This document shows positions 28,765 to 38,200 of a stretch of 64,000 bases of DNA, in pieces. The notes beneath the pieces are model-generated. The model did no database searches. It worked only from the letters and a program-made list of their open reading frames with translations, and had not been told where the DNA came from. The position numbers were made by a program, and so were the translations under genes. The DNA comes from Desulfopila sp. IMCC35006 (GTDB lineage Bacteria > Desulfobacterota > Desulfobulbia > Desulfobulbales > Desulfocapsaceae), in contig NZ_SWCM01000004.1 of NCBI RefSeq assembly GCF_005116645.1, forward strand, positions 248,001 through 312,000. The letters are read 5' to 3'. How positions within the stretch are numbered: the stretch's first letter is position 1; every line of letters starts with the position of its first letter.

Positions 28765-29109
28765 TCATTCCGGCTGGGACTGATCGCGTATTTTTCGATA
28801 ATACAGGGGAATCAAAATAAACCATTCCAACCGGTTGTCAAAACGTACCGCTGCTCCATCTTTCTCAATTCGCATTATGCTTCCAGCAACGTTTTCAATC
28901 TTCAAACGGCTGTGCTCCCCTGCAAACACAATGTCAATAGTACATTGCTGCCCGACAGTCAGGCGGTCGCTCATTTCCATGAACAAGCCGGTTATACTGA
29001 TATCACGCAACATCCCACTATATGTGTTACCGGTCTCCGGTACAGAACAAATGCCCTCTGAAACAAAGGGCATTCGTACCGAGACACGACGCTCATCAAT
29101 TTTATCCAT
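28765..29109 (-). CDS. PilZ domain protein
   Basis: A 114-residue protein consisting of one PilZ domain, the c-di-GMP receptor fold. Both binding motifs are visible: the arginine pair in ERRVSVRMPF and DISITGLFM (D/NxSxxG). The ATG at 29109 follows AGG and is preferred to an upstream TTG at 29151. It is likely an adaptor that changes a partner's activity when c-di-GMP rises; no partner is obvious nearby. Confidence 0.85.
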   Translation of the reverse strand: MDKIDERRVSVRMPFVSEGICSVPETGNTYSGMLRDISITGLFMEMSDRLTVGQQCTIDIVFAGEHSRLKIENVAGSIMRIEKDGAAVRFDNRLEWFILIPLYYRKIRDQSQPE

Positions 29110-29754
29110 TTCAAACCTATCACAAAGAGATTGCTCGCTTTCACTTATCAATCAAGTACGTCGTGGTGCCGAAATGTTGGTCTCACCAGAAATACACTGT
29201 GAAAGAAATTTTTGATTCCCCCTCGAATGCAGCCTACCAGAAAGAAATTTGACTGATATGGATGATAAACAAATGCAACGAGAAAATCGACCTTCAAATG
29301 TCTTCAAGATACGCCGGCAACGAAAAGCACCTTCGTGCCATCCGGCACCTTCAATGGATTGTGTAAATCTCCACAAGGCATGATCGCAACAGGATGACAC
29401 CGAGGCGGCTTGCCCCAAAGATTACCGGGAGACCTCTACTGCCACAAATATTTTTTATCTTCAGTACGTTAGCAGCACAGACCTGGAACTGGTTCGGAAA
29501 CAGCAGGTATCTGTACATCCGGGTTCAGGCCGAATCGGGACCACCATTAACAGTGAAGCCGCCTTCGTTGATCAACCGCCTGCTCTTCTGGCAAGATCAG
29601 GCAACGGCTACCTGTTGCGATAAACAGTGGTGTTATGTATAGTTCTTGACAATTCATTGCTGTTTTATTCAAATCTAAAAGAGCTGGCTGCCACACTCCA
29701 TTAGGTAATGTGGCAAGCAAACAGATATGAAACGCTCTACTTAAAGGAGTTTCA
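29110..29754. other. Intergenic region with candidate promoter
   Basis: About 640 bp without a convincing gene; short ORFs on both strands lack ribosome-binding sites and protein-like composition. Near the right end TTGCGA (29615-29620), a 17-bp spacer and TATAGT (29638-29643) form a fair sigma70 promoter for the gene at 29755. Confidence 0.45.
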
Positions 29755-30087
29755 ATGCTCGATTCTAGAAAGATGCTCGTGACATGTCTCGTGCTGCTCA
29801 CATTGCTCATGTCCTCACAGGCTGCTATGGCGGCATCGGTTGATCAGAATGCAGACGTAAAGATCAATAGCCCTGAGGCTATGGCTGTCGATCTCCTCGC
29901 CGCACGACCACTCGGCCTCGTGGCTATGTTAGGCGGCACCGTGGTTTTCGTGGTATCATTGCCTTTTTCAGCCCTCGGCGGGAATACAGAAGATGCCTGG
30001 AACACACTGGTGGTGACACCTGCGGAATATACCTTTCATCGACCACTCGGCGATTTTAATCAACAGCCCGCTGCCCCAGGCAATTAA
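29755..30087 (+). CDS. Small secreted/membrane protein of unknown function
   Basis: A 110-residue protein with a clear signal peptide (cleavage near AAMAAS), a strong ribosome-binding site (AAGGAG) and a candidate promoter upstream. The mature part holds ARPLGLVAMLGGTVVFVVS, one hydrophobic segment, then PFSALGG and YTFHRPLGDF. I recall similar short proteins with the paired RPLG motifs in related bacteria but no function. It is monocistronic, with a terminator overlapping its 3' end. Confidence 0.75.
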   Translation: MLDSRKMLVTCLVLLTLLMSSQAAMAASVDQNADVKINSPEAMAVDLLAARPLGLVAMLGGTVVFVVSLPFSALGGNTEDAWNTLVVTPAEYTFHRPLGDFNQQPAAPGN

Positions 30088-30110
30088 TGCCTTGCGGGGC
30101 AGCGTTTCTT
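30069..30110 (+). terminator. Intrinsic terminator overlapping the end of the preceding gene
   Basis: A 9-bp stem CGCTGCCCC (30069-30077) / GGGGCAGCG (30096-30104) with an inner GGCA/TGCC stem is followed by TTTCTTGT. The left arm encodes the last residues of the small secreted protein and the stop codon (30085-30087) is in the loop. Confidence 0.75.
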
Positions 30111-30120
30111 GTCGGCACTA

Positions 30121-30894
30121 TTAGCTCTGCATAGAGAGATGGTGGATTTTTGCTGAAACGCCTGTTCCGGGTGATCTGAGAATCGTTTTTTCAAAAAACG
30201 CAATCCTTCCCGTATCCGCCACGGTAATCACGGCAGAAGAACGCGTCCCATAATCGACCCCGTTAATAAAGATGGAACCCAGCAGCCGCTCCCAGTCAAG
30301 TCCCACCTTTGTATCCGGAAGCTGGTCATCCGGTGGACAAAAATCATCTTCCAGCAAATCGAGCAGCTGGGCGGCATCGATATGATCGGTGGCAACCATA
30401 TGCGGATGCAGCAGGTCTTTGCCTCGTGCCACTTTGGGCCAGGGGACGTCAAGCAGATTATTGCTAAGCCCGTAAAACCCCGGGCCAAGCCTCCGTATCC
30501 CTGTTGATCTATTGGAATAATAATAGAGCCCCTCCCTATCGCCCAGAACCAGATTAAAACCGTTATATCTTTCACTCTTTCCTGCAAGTCCCAGCAGATA
30601 CTGCCCGGCATCCTTTGCCCCGGTAAGATAGTCCATCAGGATCTCACCGCGGGACGGAGCCTCAGGCTTATTGGCCTGTGGGTCACGATAATTCGTAATG
30701 GCCGCAAACTTCAACTGCGCGGTAATCCCCAGCCAGGTGCCTCCGCCCTGCAAGTCCCGCCCGGCCAGGATCGTTTTTTCCTCATTTAAAAAAGCAAGAG
30801 GCGCGGTCGGGCGACCCAGGAACTCATCACGGTTTGCGGCAACTACCAGCCGATAGCCGGGCGTAGATCGATAGGAGAAAAACAGCAGACACAT
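30121..30894 (-). CDS. NRDE/TANGO2 family protein
   Basis: A 257-residue protein of the NRDE (TANGO2) family, taken from the ATG at 30894 so that Cys2 follows the initiator Met, as in N-terminal nucleophile-like members. The defining motif is AANRDEFLGRPTAPL, followed by GRDLQGGGTWLGI and SNNLLDVPWPKV. Eukaryotic TANGO2 has been linked to heme handling, but the bacterial role is unclear. It starts 14 bp after a 72-residue gene on the same strand. Confidence 0.9.
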   Translation of the reverse strand: MCLLFFSYRSTPGYRLVVAANRDEFLGRPTAPLAFLNEEKTILAGRDLQGGGTWLGITAQLKFAAITNYRDPQANKPEAPSRGEILMDYLTGAKDAGQYLLGLAGKSERYNGFNLVLGDREGLYYYSNRSTGIRRLGPGFYGLSNNLLDVPWPKVARGKDLLHPHMVATDHIDAAQLLDLLEDDFCPPDDQLPDTKVGLDWERLLGSIFINGVDYGTRSSAVITVADTGRIAFFEKTILRSPGTGVSAKIHHLSMQS

Positions 30895-30908
30895 AGTTGC
30901 AACCGGCG

Positions 30909-31127
30909 CTATGATTTCTGGGGCCACTCGACCCCTTTTTCTTCCTCGACCAGATAGCAAAATCTGGCCCACTCAAACTCTTTTCCGGAAACAGGGCACC
31001 TGAGTGTTATCGTGTTTTCACCGATGGCCGCGATCTCCCAATCCCCTTTCCTGCGTGAATCTTCAATACGGATTTTCTGGCCTACCTGAAATGGATACGA
31101 CCTGAAGACGGTGACGTCATAATGCAT
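30909..31127 (-). CDS. Small conserved-looking protein, unknown function
   Basis: A 72-residue soluble protein that I do not recognise. The start at 31127 (MHYDVTVFRSYPF) follows GAGGAG. The sequence looks like a compact beta fold: FQVGQKIRIED, GDWEIAAIGENTITLRCPVSG, then FEWARFCYLVEEE. It lies 14 bp before the TANGO2-family gene, so they are likely co-transcribed. A long palindromic element lies upstream. Confidence 0.7.
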   Translation of the reverse strand: MHYDVTVFRSYPFQVGQKIRIEDSRRKGDWEIAAIGENTITLRCPVSGKEFEWARFCYLVEEEKGVEWPQKS

Positions 31128-31197
31128 ATTTTTCTCCTCATAGTTACGCTGTCCACAAATTTTCCTTCCATCTGCCAACTTACTGCAATACGATAAT

Positions 31198-31390
31198 AAT
31201 TCTGCAGGGTGATTACCACTAAAGTTCCGCGCAGAAGCTCCAGAGGGATATGAGGTGCCCTACGCCCGGGTGTTCCGCAGCCTGGATGGCTGCGGTCAAG
31301 CCCCCAGGGATGAGTTTGTGGCGCCCCGCGCAAAGGGCACCTCATATCCCCACATAGCTGAACTTTAAGGGTAATCACCTTCAGCAATTG
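31198..31390. repeat. Long palindromic element, MITE-like
   Basis: Arms of about 60 bases are inverted copies. Outer arms share GTGATTACC and AAAGTTC with a few mismatches; inner arms are perfect for 16 bp, GGGATATGAGGTGCCC (31245-31260) and its complement (31335-31350). The 74-bp centre holds another perfect hairpin (CCGCAGCC/GGCTGCGG). It could be a non-autonomous mobile element or structured RNA. A chance ORF across it was rejected. Confidence 0.75.
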
Positions 31391-31438
31391 AATTTTATCC
31401 TCCCCATGAAACCGTATCACAGTTGCATATCCAAAGAA

Positions 31439-31466
31439 AAAGGGTACTTTATAAGAAGTACCCTTT
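31439..31466. repeat. GGGTACTT hairpin
   Basis: A perfect 11-bp stem, AAAGGGTACTT and AAGTACCCTTT, with loop TATAAG. On the minus strand it is followed by TTCTTT, so it could end leftward transcripts. Its core resembles the repeats at 9697 and 28597. It lies about 57 bp before the Nudix gene. Confidence 0.6.
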
Positions 31467-31522
31467 AAGTGAACATTTGAAAACAAGCTTTAGCAACCAC
31501 CTGCTGGTCTGCAACCTTTTGG

Positions 31523-32050
31523 GTGAGCCCCATGTCGATTTCTATAAAAACAGCCAGTGCCGCCGTTGCCATCATCAGGAGCCTTGTCCCCAGCGAGAGT
31601 TTTCTGGTCCTGAGAAGAGTTATCCACCCGGAAGATCCGTGGTCCGGGCACTTTTCCTTTCCCGGTGGCAGAAAAGATGCAATCGATCGGGACCTTTTAG
31701 CCACCTGCCTGCGAGAAACCCGGGAAGAAACCGGTATTCTTCTGCATACAGACCAGCTTCAGCAACGTCTCCCAACTGAGACTGCGGGGCAGAGATCGCA
31801 GAACCATGTTCTCGTCGAACCTTTTCTGTTCACCATAGAAGACAGGCCGAATCTGACTCTTTGTCCGGAAGAAATACAGAGTGCCTGTTGGCTCCAGGTA
31901 GAGAAATTTCAAAACCCTGCTCTGCACAGAAGCGTGGAAATGCTGCCAGGACGGCTCTTCCCCGCTTATCCGCTCGAGGATTACTATCTTTGGGGCTTCA
32001 CGTACCGGCTGCTGCTGACAATTCTGCAGATGGACAAGGGCCTCAGATAG
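31523..32050 (+). CDS. Nudix hydrolase, CoA pyrophosphatase-like
   Basis: A 175-residue Nudix protein. The Nudix box reads from SFPGGRKD to RETREETGI, and the preceding VLRRVIHPEDPWSGHFSFPGG resembles CoA diphosphatases (NudL group), which split CoA into phosphopantetheine and ADP. The start is GTG 31523 or ATG 31532. It is the first gene of a small plus-strand group with the DUF2237 gene and a membrane protein. Other nucleotide-diphosphate substrates are possible. Confidence 0.85.
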   Translation: MSPMSISIKTASAAVAIIRSLVPSESFLVLRRVIHPEDPWSGHFSFPGGRKDAIDRDLLATCLRETREETGILLHTDQLQQRLPTETAGQRSQNHVLVEPFLFTIEDRPNLTLCPEEIQSACWLQVEKFQNPALHRSVEMLPGRLFPAYPLEDYYLWGFTYRLLLTILQMDKGLR

Positions 32051-32152
32051 TTTACCATTGACATCCAGTCACGTACTGCTATATGAAAATCTGTGCCTAC
32101 AGTATGCATCATAGCTGCTCACTACCAACAAGTCTGACCTGGAGATATTATT

Positions 32153-32530
32153 ATGCCTGAATATAAAAACGTTCTCGGTACCCCTTTAGAAATATGCAGT
32201 ATCGACCCAATGACCGGTTTTACCCGCGACGGAAGCTGTAAGGTCACGGCTGATGACTACGGCGTTCACGGCGTCTGCGTCCAGGTGACACAAGAGTTTC
32301 TCGAATTCTCCAAGCGCCATGGCAATGATCTCTCCACCCCCATGCCGATGGCCGGATTTGCGGGGCTGCAGCCGGGAGACCGGTGGTGCCTCTGTGCATC
32401 CCGATGGAAGGAAGCTCTCGATCATGGTGCAGCGCCACTGGTCAACCTGGCGGCAACCCATGAAATTACACTGAATTTTGTCTCTTTAGTCGACCTTCTT
32501 TCCCATTCACTGGAAAATGGCCATAGCTGA
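32153..32530 (+). CDS. DUF2237 family protein
   Basis: A 125-residue protein matching the DUF2237 family: NVLGTPLEICSIDPMTGFTRDG at the start, CVQVTQEFLEFSKRHGNDL in the middle and PGDRWCLCASRWKEA near the end. The function is unknown; homologues are widespread in bacteria and some eukaryotes. A GGAG site precedes the ATG. The next gene follows 41 bp later. Confidence 0.88.
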   Translation: MPEYKNVLGTPLEICSIDPMTGFTRDGSCKVTADDYGVHGVCVQVTQEFLEFSKRHGNDLSTPMPMAGFAGLQPGDRWCLCASRWKEALDHGAAPLVNLAATHEITLNFVSLVDLLSHSLENGHS

Positions 32531-32571
32531 GACAGCGGGCGTCAGGACAGACACTGACCGGAGAATCAAAT

Positions 32572-33264
32572 ATGACAGAAGAACTGTTCAACCAGCCGTC
32601 ACCGCAGCATAAGTCGAGTTTTTCGGCAATGCAGGTCCTGGGGATGGTATTTATTTCAACGTGCATCGCCGTTGTTACCACCCTCCTGGTAATTAAAGTT
32701 TATCTCTTCCCATCTGCCTTCTCACCTGTTGAACTGTCTCCCGGGGAGGCACGACAGCTGGCGGCAAAAATCGAGAAACTGGAAGGGTTCAATGACGCAT
32801 CGGCACCGCAGAAAAATGAACATGGCAAAGACGGCTCCCTTATTCCGGAGAAGTACAGTGAAGACGGGGCGACCCGGGATATAAATTTCACCGAACGTGA
32901 ACTCAACGCCCTGCTTGCAAAAAACACCGACCTTGCCAAAAAACTGGCCATTGACCTTGCTGATAACATGGTCAGCCTCAAACTGCTCGTTCCCCTTGAT
33001 CCCGACCTTCCGGTGCTTGGCGGCAAGACCTTGAAAATCAAAGCCGGAGCCGAGCTCGCCTACCGGGATGGAAGGCCGGTACTGAAATTGAGAGGCATCA
33101 GCCTGATGGGGATTCCCATGCCTAATGCCTGGCTGGGCGGCATGAAAAACATCGACCTCATCAAAGAATATGGCACCCAGGAGGGATTCTGGAAAACCTT
33201 TGCCGATGGGGTCGACTCTATTCATGTGGTGGAAGGTCGCCTGAAAGTCCGATTGAAAGAATAG
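32572..33264 (+). CDS. Single-span membrane protein of unknown function
   Basis: A 230-residue protein with one membrane helix (about residues 19-47, MQVLGMVFISTCIAVVTTLL) and an extracytoplasmic domain. The domain begins with a linker and then ITFTERELNALL-like sequence (observed NFTERELNALLAKNTDLA), reminiscent of the YpmS/DUF2140 type, where an N-terminally anchored beta-rich domain follows. No enzyme motif is seen. The ribosome-binding site is CGGAG. It is convergent with the lipoprotein gene next door. Confidence 0.7.
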   Translation: MTEELFNQPSPQHKSSFSAMQVLGMVFISTCIAVVTTLLVIKVYLFPSAFSPVELSPGEARQLAAKIEKLEGFNDASAPQKNEHGKDGSLIPEKYSEDGATRDINFTERELNALLAKNTDLAKKLAIDLADNMVSLKLLVPLDPDLPVLGGKTLKIKAGAELAYRDGRPVLKLRGISLMGIPMPNAWLGGMKNIDLIKEYGTQEGFWKTFADGVDSIHVVEGRLKVRLKE

Positions 33265-33290
33265 CGACCGGCTGACACTCCCCACGGTCC

Positions 33291-35138
33291 TCAGTTGGCT
33301 GGTGGCTGAATGCCTGTGTCAATGACCGGCGGCGTCTGGTTCCTGATCGTTCCTGGCAGGTTCTCGGTTTGTTCAGGTGCAGTAACCGATCGGTCCAGGC
33401 CGTTATCCTGAGCGGCAGGCGCTATGCCTTGATCTGCCGAGTACACCAGGTTGGGATCGATCGCGTTCATTTCCTGCTCTACCCGGGCAATATTGCTCTG
33501 TACTTTTGCGGCAATTTCCACATTGGGATATTTGACCAGAATATTTTTCAATAATCTACGGCTTTCCACCAGGAGCTTTTTTTTGCTCTCCAGATCAGTG
33601 GTTCTGGTAAATCGAATAAAGTAATCAGCGGCTTTTTTTCGATCAGCCTTTGCCGCCTCCAGCGACAGCTCGTCAATTTTAGCCCTGGCTTTATCGGCAT
33701 ACTCGGTATTGAGAAGAGTATTGAAAACAACGAGGGCCTCCTCGTATCGTCCTCCGTTCGCCAGCAGCATCCCATTGTTCCACTGGTTCTGAAGGTCCTG
33801 AATCTTGGCCATCTTGCCGGCTTCGCTGGCAACGGCCTCCGCTGTTTGGAGTTCTTCGATTTTTGCTTTAACAACCAGCTGCTTTTCAGGACTGATCATG
33901 TCGAGGGGGATATTCTCGAGCATCCTCAGAGCTTTGTTGATATCCTTTTCTTGACCGACTTTACCCACCTCGGCCATAACGCCGTTAAACCATCTGTCCG
34001 CCGCAGTCCTGACCGAATCCTTGATAAAATCCACATTGGTTGAGACGGGAGAATAGGGATAGTCGGTCTGAAATTTGTCCGCACGAGTGAGCAGTTTATA
34101 TCCGTCCCGTTCCGGGAGGTATCCCAGATAATCTTTCAATAGCGCTGCAAAATCGGTCAACTCCGGGCTGCCGCCGTCCTTGAATCGAGCGAGTATCGCC
34201 AGCTGAAGTTTGGCCCACTCTTCAACTTGACCAATTTTTTCGTAGTCCGCGGAAATCTTCTGGTACTGCGTGGCCGCCGATGGGTAATTTCCTGAAGCTG
34301 TATAAAGATCTGCCAGAACCTTGCGCAAAGAGACGATATCGGTGGCCTGTTCAGTGGAGTCGGCCATCTGATCGACCACTTTCTGATATATCTCCGCAGC
34401 TTTCTCCTCCTGATGGAGATACATCAGAGCCTGCGCATAGAGCAGTTTGGTGCGAAGATGCGCCTGATCGGCCTGTGCGCCGGGAATTTTCGACCAGACC
34501 TGAATGACCTGCTGATATTCCCTGTTTCCGGCATATTTATCGATCATCGTTTCAAACTGCGTCAGATCCGCCCCTTCTGCCGGTGGGGCCCAGGCAACAT
34601 CTTTGTCCTCCGATTCAGCCAGTAACCGACCACAGACACCTTCCACGAAGGCGATATCGTTTTTCTGGAGCTGGAAGAACTCATCAGTGCTGATTTTGTC
34701 AGAAGAATCCCCTCCCTGAACCTGAAGCAGCTTTGTGCGCAATTCACTGTAACCGTTTAAAATATCCTGAAGCTGAGCAAAACAGCTCACCATCTCCCTC
34801 GCTTCCTTATCGCTCACCTTCGTGATGACCGACTGATTATCGAGCTCCTTCCAACGATCCAGTTTTCGCCCATATTCATAAATTCTATCGTTCACAAAGC
34901 TGGCGGAAGGCACAGTCGCCTCCAGGTCCTGCTCGACTATCTTCTGTTGATCCGGCAGATCAGTGGTAATTGACGGCCCGAGGTTTTCAGAACTTCCGCT
35001 CTCCTGTCCGGGAACGGATGCAGGCTGACCTGCGGCAGTTGACGGACCGGAAGACACACTCGATCTTTCAGGTAAAGCACAGCCATTAAGCAGAACAGCA
35101 CAAAAAACGATACACGCACTCCACAGTAGTTTCTTCAT
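33291..35138 (-). CDS. Lipoprotein with TPR-like helical repeats
   Basis: A 615-residue lipoprotein with a type II signal ending in LLNGC (Cys20). A disordered segment rich in Ser/Pro/Gln (about 21-75) is followed by long helical stretches; residues 205-300 and 430-560 look like tetratricopeptide-type repeats (e.g. AQALMYLHQEEKAAEIYQKV and GRYEEALVVFNTLL). The tail is Pro/Asn-rich. It lies 117 bp after the penicillin-binding protein gene on the same strand. That context and the TPR-like build suggest an LpoA-like activator of the neighbouring PBP; this is inference, as no sequence match to LpoA is claimed. Confidence 0.8.
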   Translation of the reverse strand: MKKLLWSACIVFCAVLLNGCALPERSSVSSGPSTAAGQPASVPGQESGSSENLGPSITTDLPDQQKIVEQDLEATVPSASFVNDRIYEYGRKLDRWKELDNQSVITKVSDKEAREMVSCFAQLQDILNGYSELRTKLLQVQGGDSSDKISTDEFFQLQKNDIAFVEGVCGRLLAESEDKDVAWAPPAEGADLTQFETMIDKYAGNREYQQVIQVWSKIPGAQADQAHLRTKLLYAQALMYLHQEEKAAEIYQKVVDQMADSTEQATDIVSLRKVLADLYTASGNYPSAATQYQKISADYEKIGQVEEWAKLQLAILARFKDGGSPELTDFAALLKDYLGYLPERDGYKLLTRADKFQTDYPYSPVSTNVDFIKDSVRTAADRWFNGVMAEVGKVGQEKDINKALRMLENIPLDMISPEKQLVVKAKIEELQTAEAVASEAGKMAKIQDLQNQWNNGMLLANGGRYEEALVVFNTLLNTEYADKARAKIDELSLEAAKADRKKAADYFIRFTRTTDLESKKKLLVESRRLLKNILVKYPNVEIAAKVQSNIARVEQEMNAIDPNLVYSADQGIAPAAQDNGLDRSVTAPEQTENLPGTIRNQTPPVIDTGIQPPAN

Positions 35139-35255
35139 GTTATTTCGATCAAGTTAACGTTGATATTTAAATTTTTTCATACCGGCACATACCGCGCCGA
35201 TTTAATGGATTATTGAAAATAATTGAGCACAGCAATCAGTGGAACTTTCTCTGGG

Positions 35256-38200
35256 TCACTGACCGGCCTCAGCAGAATTTTTCCAGAACGGCTGAAAATT
35301 TCTTTCCATAACAAATCGCCCTGTCTCGGTGGTACTGCCGAAAGTCTGGATGGAAGGCTGCTGGCGGGACATATCCTTTACCTGCACGACCGGTTCAATG
35401 ACCCTGCCGCCATTATCCAACGCCACCCCGACATTTATCTGACCGAGATTGTCTCTTTGTATCCCGAGACCATTAAACGATACATCCACGGTATCCAGTC
35501 TCGATGCATAATGCTGCTCCTGCATCAGGTCATTGACGATCTGGCTCCAGGTGGGAAGAGCACCGGCTGCGCCGCTTATCCGACTTGAATTTCGACGCAT
35601 CGATTCATTATTGTCAAAGCCGACATAAACGCCAACAGCATACCCATCCCGAAGATTCATTGCCACCCCGTTTTCGGTAATTCCGGGTAAATAGCCAAAA
35701 AACGAGGCATTGGTATAATCATTGGCGGTACCGGTCTTGCCGAGCAAAGGAACCGGGAGATTCATTTTGGCAATTTTGGCACCGGTTCCCTCGTCATCGT
35801 CGCGCAACCGGACGTTCTTTGTTGCATCTCTTCCCGTGCCGAACTTGACGACATTTTCGAGAATACTGCCAACAGCCAGGCTGGTTTTTGGATCAACCAC
35901 CTGTTTTCTGTACGGTTTTGGCTGATAAAGTATTTCCCCATCGGCGGATTCAATACGATCGAGAATCGCCATTGAGTCATTGCCGCCCTCCCCCTCCTGC
36001 TCGATTTTATTACTGTCGCCGAACGTGGTGACATGCCCGGTAACCAGTCCTTCATACATTCTTGTCGCTTCCAGCAGAGTTATGACATTGGAGCCGAGCG
36101 GAAAAGAAAGGACGGGGGCAAGATTACTTTGAATTCCAAGCTGCTCTGACAATCGAATAAGGTAATACAGCCCAACCGTTATGCGAAAATCCTCAACCTG
36201 GGAAAGTACTTCAATACTGTATGGCAATTCATCGCTGAGTTTTTCATATTCTTGATCCAGCTGCTCTGCCACCTTGTCAAAGGCACCGACGCTCAGCATC
36301 CCGTTCAGTTTAATGTTTTCCCAGAAACGATAATTTTCCGCATAGTTCAGCCAGGTGAGATGATTGCGCAGTTCGGTGTGGTCCACCCGCTGCAGATTTC
36401 CCTTTTCCCCCTGCAGCCGCAAAAAAGAATATTCTCCGGATTGCCTGTCCAGATAGAGTGCTGCACCGCCGGTAGAATCGAAAAAATCGGTGGCATCGGC
36501 TCCTGCAACCGGCTCGATCAGTGACCTGTAGGTTTTTAATTCCTTTCTGAGAGGTTCCAGTGACAGATAATAATTCGACAACAGAGATTTACGTAACCAG
36601 AGTTCATTGACCTCAGAACCGGTAAGTTTCGATCCTGACAGCTTTCTTGCTCTGTCAATATCCTGCGAATAATCCGGATAGTTGAGTCCATATGGTAATT
36701 GTTTTAAGATCTCATACTCATTCATCTTTCCATCAAAGATAAAATCAGTCTCCAGATTCTCAACTGCCAGGCGGTACGCTGAAGCCCGCAGGACATCACG
36801 CGTCACCTGGATACCGTATTTGTCACGAATCCTTGCCCGGTAGCTTCGATACGATTCTTCCTCTCCCTCTGCCGTTTTGGGCCCCAGGCCGACCATGTCG
36901 GCAACCTCGGCCAACTGACTGGTCGTCAGTTTGTCGCACAGATGGGACAACAGCCACACGGAAGCAACGTTTTCGGAGAGGACTCCCGCCCAACTCATCG
37001 AAACCCAGTCATAGGGACTATTATGATCGGGGCGTGGGAAATAAGCCTGATTGTTATAGACAAAAACACTTCGACTGTTTTTCAGACTGTCAGCGCTGTT
37101 CCAGCCCAGCTGCAACGCGGCCGTGTAAACCAGTGGCTTGAGGGCAGACCCCATTTGTCTTTTGGCCTGGACGGCCCGATTGAAAAAGCGATTCTCGGTG
37201 CCGCCGGCCATGGCCTTGATGGTACCATTTTTGAGTACCAGAGCCCCGCCCTGTACCTGTGGGTATTTTTGCAAATCAAGCAGTACAGATTCGTTCTCCA
37301 CAACTTCTCGTACACTCACCCACACCCTGTCCCCGACCTGCAGCTGGCTGACAAGTTTTGCCTGATCCCCTTTCCCACTCTTACTCCAGCGACTTTCCTG
37401 CCATCGCAGCCTTGCCGTGGTGAGTCCGGCTAGACCTTTTGCATCAACCACACCCTGGCCCAGTTGTTTATCGAGCGTGACGAGAATACGGATGTTTTCG
37501 CCCTTGCCTTCAATTTTTTCGATTCGACCAAAAAGAAATGCACCATTGCGCACCACGGAATCCCCGGTGTAATCAAGCTTGGCCAGCTCTGCCTGCACTT
37601 CCTGCCGTTCATAGCCCCTGAGGCGAACATCCAATCGAGAGAGTTCATCACGCAACGCAGCAAGCGTGCTTTCCTGCAGATCTCGATCAATAGTGGTGAT
37701 CACGCGAAGCCCGGAGCTCGAAATATTGGTCACATCATGCGCCTCAAGACCTTCGAGGACTTCCGTTGAAGAAACCGCATCTCTTACCAGTTCCATTGCA
37801 TAATCGAGGTCATAGCCGACTTTACCGTTTTTAAAATCAATTATTTTATCAATGGAATCATTATAACCAGCAGCATCGATCATGCCTAAATCGCGCATTT
37901 TATCGAGAACATATCTGGTCCGTGCCTGGGCACGCACTCGGGCGAGCTGGGCTGCCAGCTCGGTTTTTTTGATAAAAGGATTATAATAATTCGGCTGTTT
38001 GACACTCCCGGCAATAAAAGCACATTCGATCAGCGACAATTCATTCGGCGTTTTATCAAAATAATATCTGGCGGCAATACCAAGCCCATGCCCGTTGCCG
38101 CTCACATAAAATTGGTTGGCGTAGAATTCGAAAATCGTTTCCTTTGGATAATAGTATTCCAGCCGCAGCGCAAAGAGCAGTTCTTTAATCTTTGCCTCAA

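Noticed and set aside
29152-29642. Short ORFs of 82-88 codons between PilZ and the small secreted protein
   Set aside because: No ribosome-binding sites, Cys/Arg-rich noise-like composition, and overlapping frames on both strands.
31082-31486. 134-codon minus-strand ORF across the palindrome
   Set aside because: It is a translation of the repeat arms; the smaller gene at 30909-31127 uses another frame with a good ribosome-binding site.
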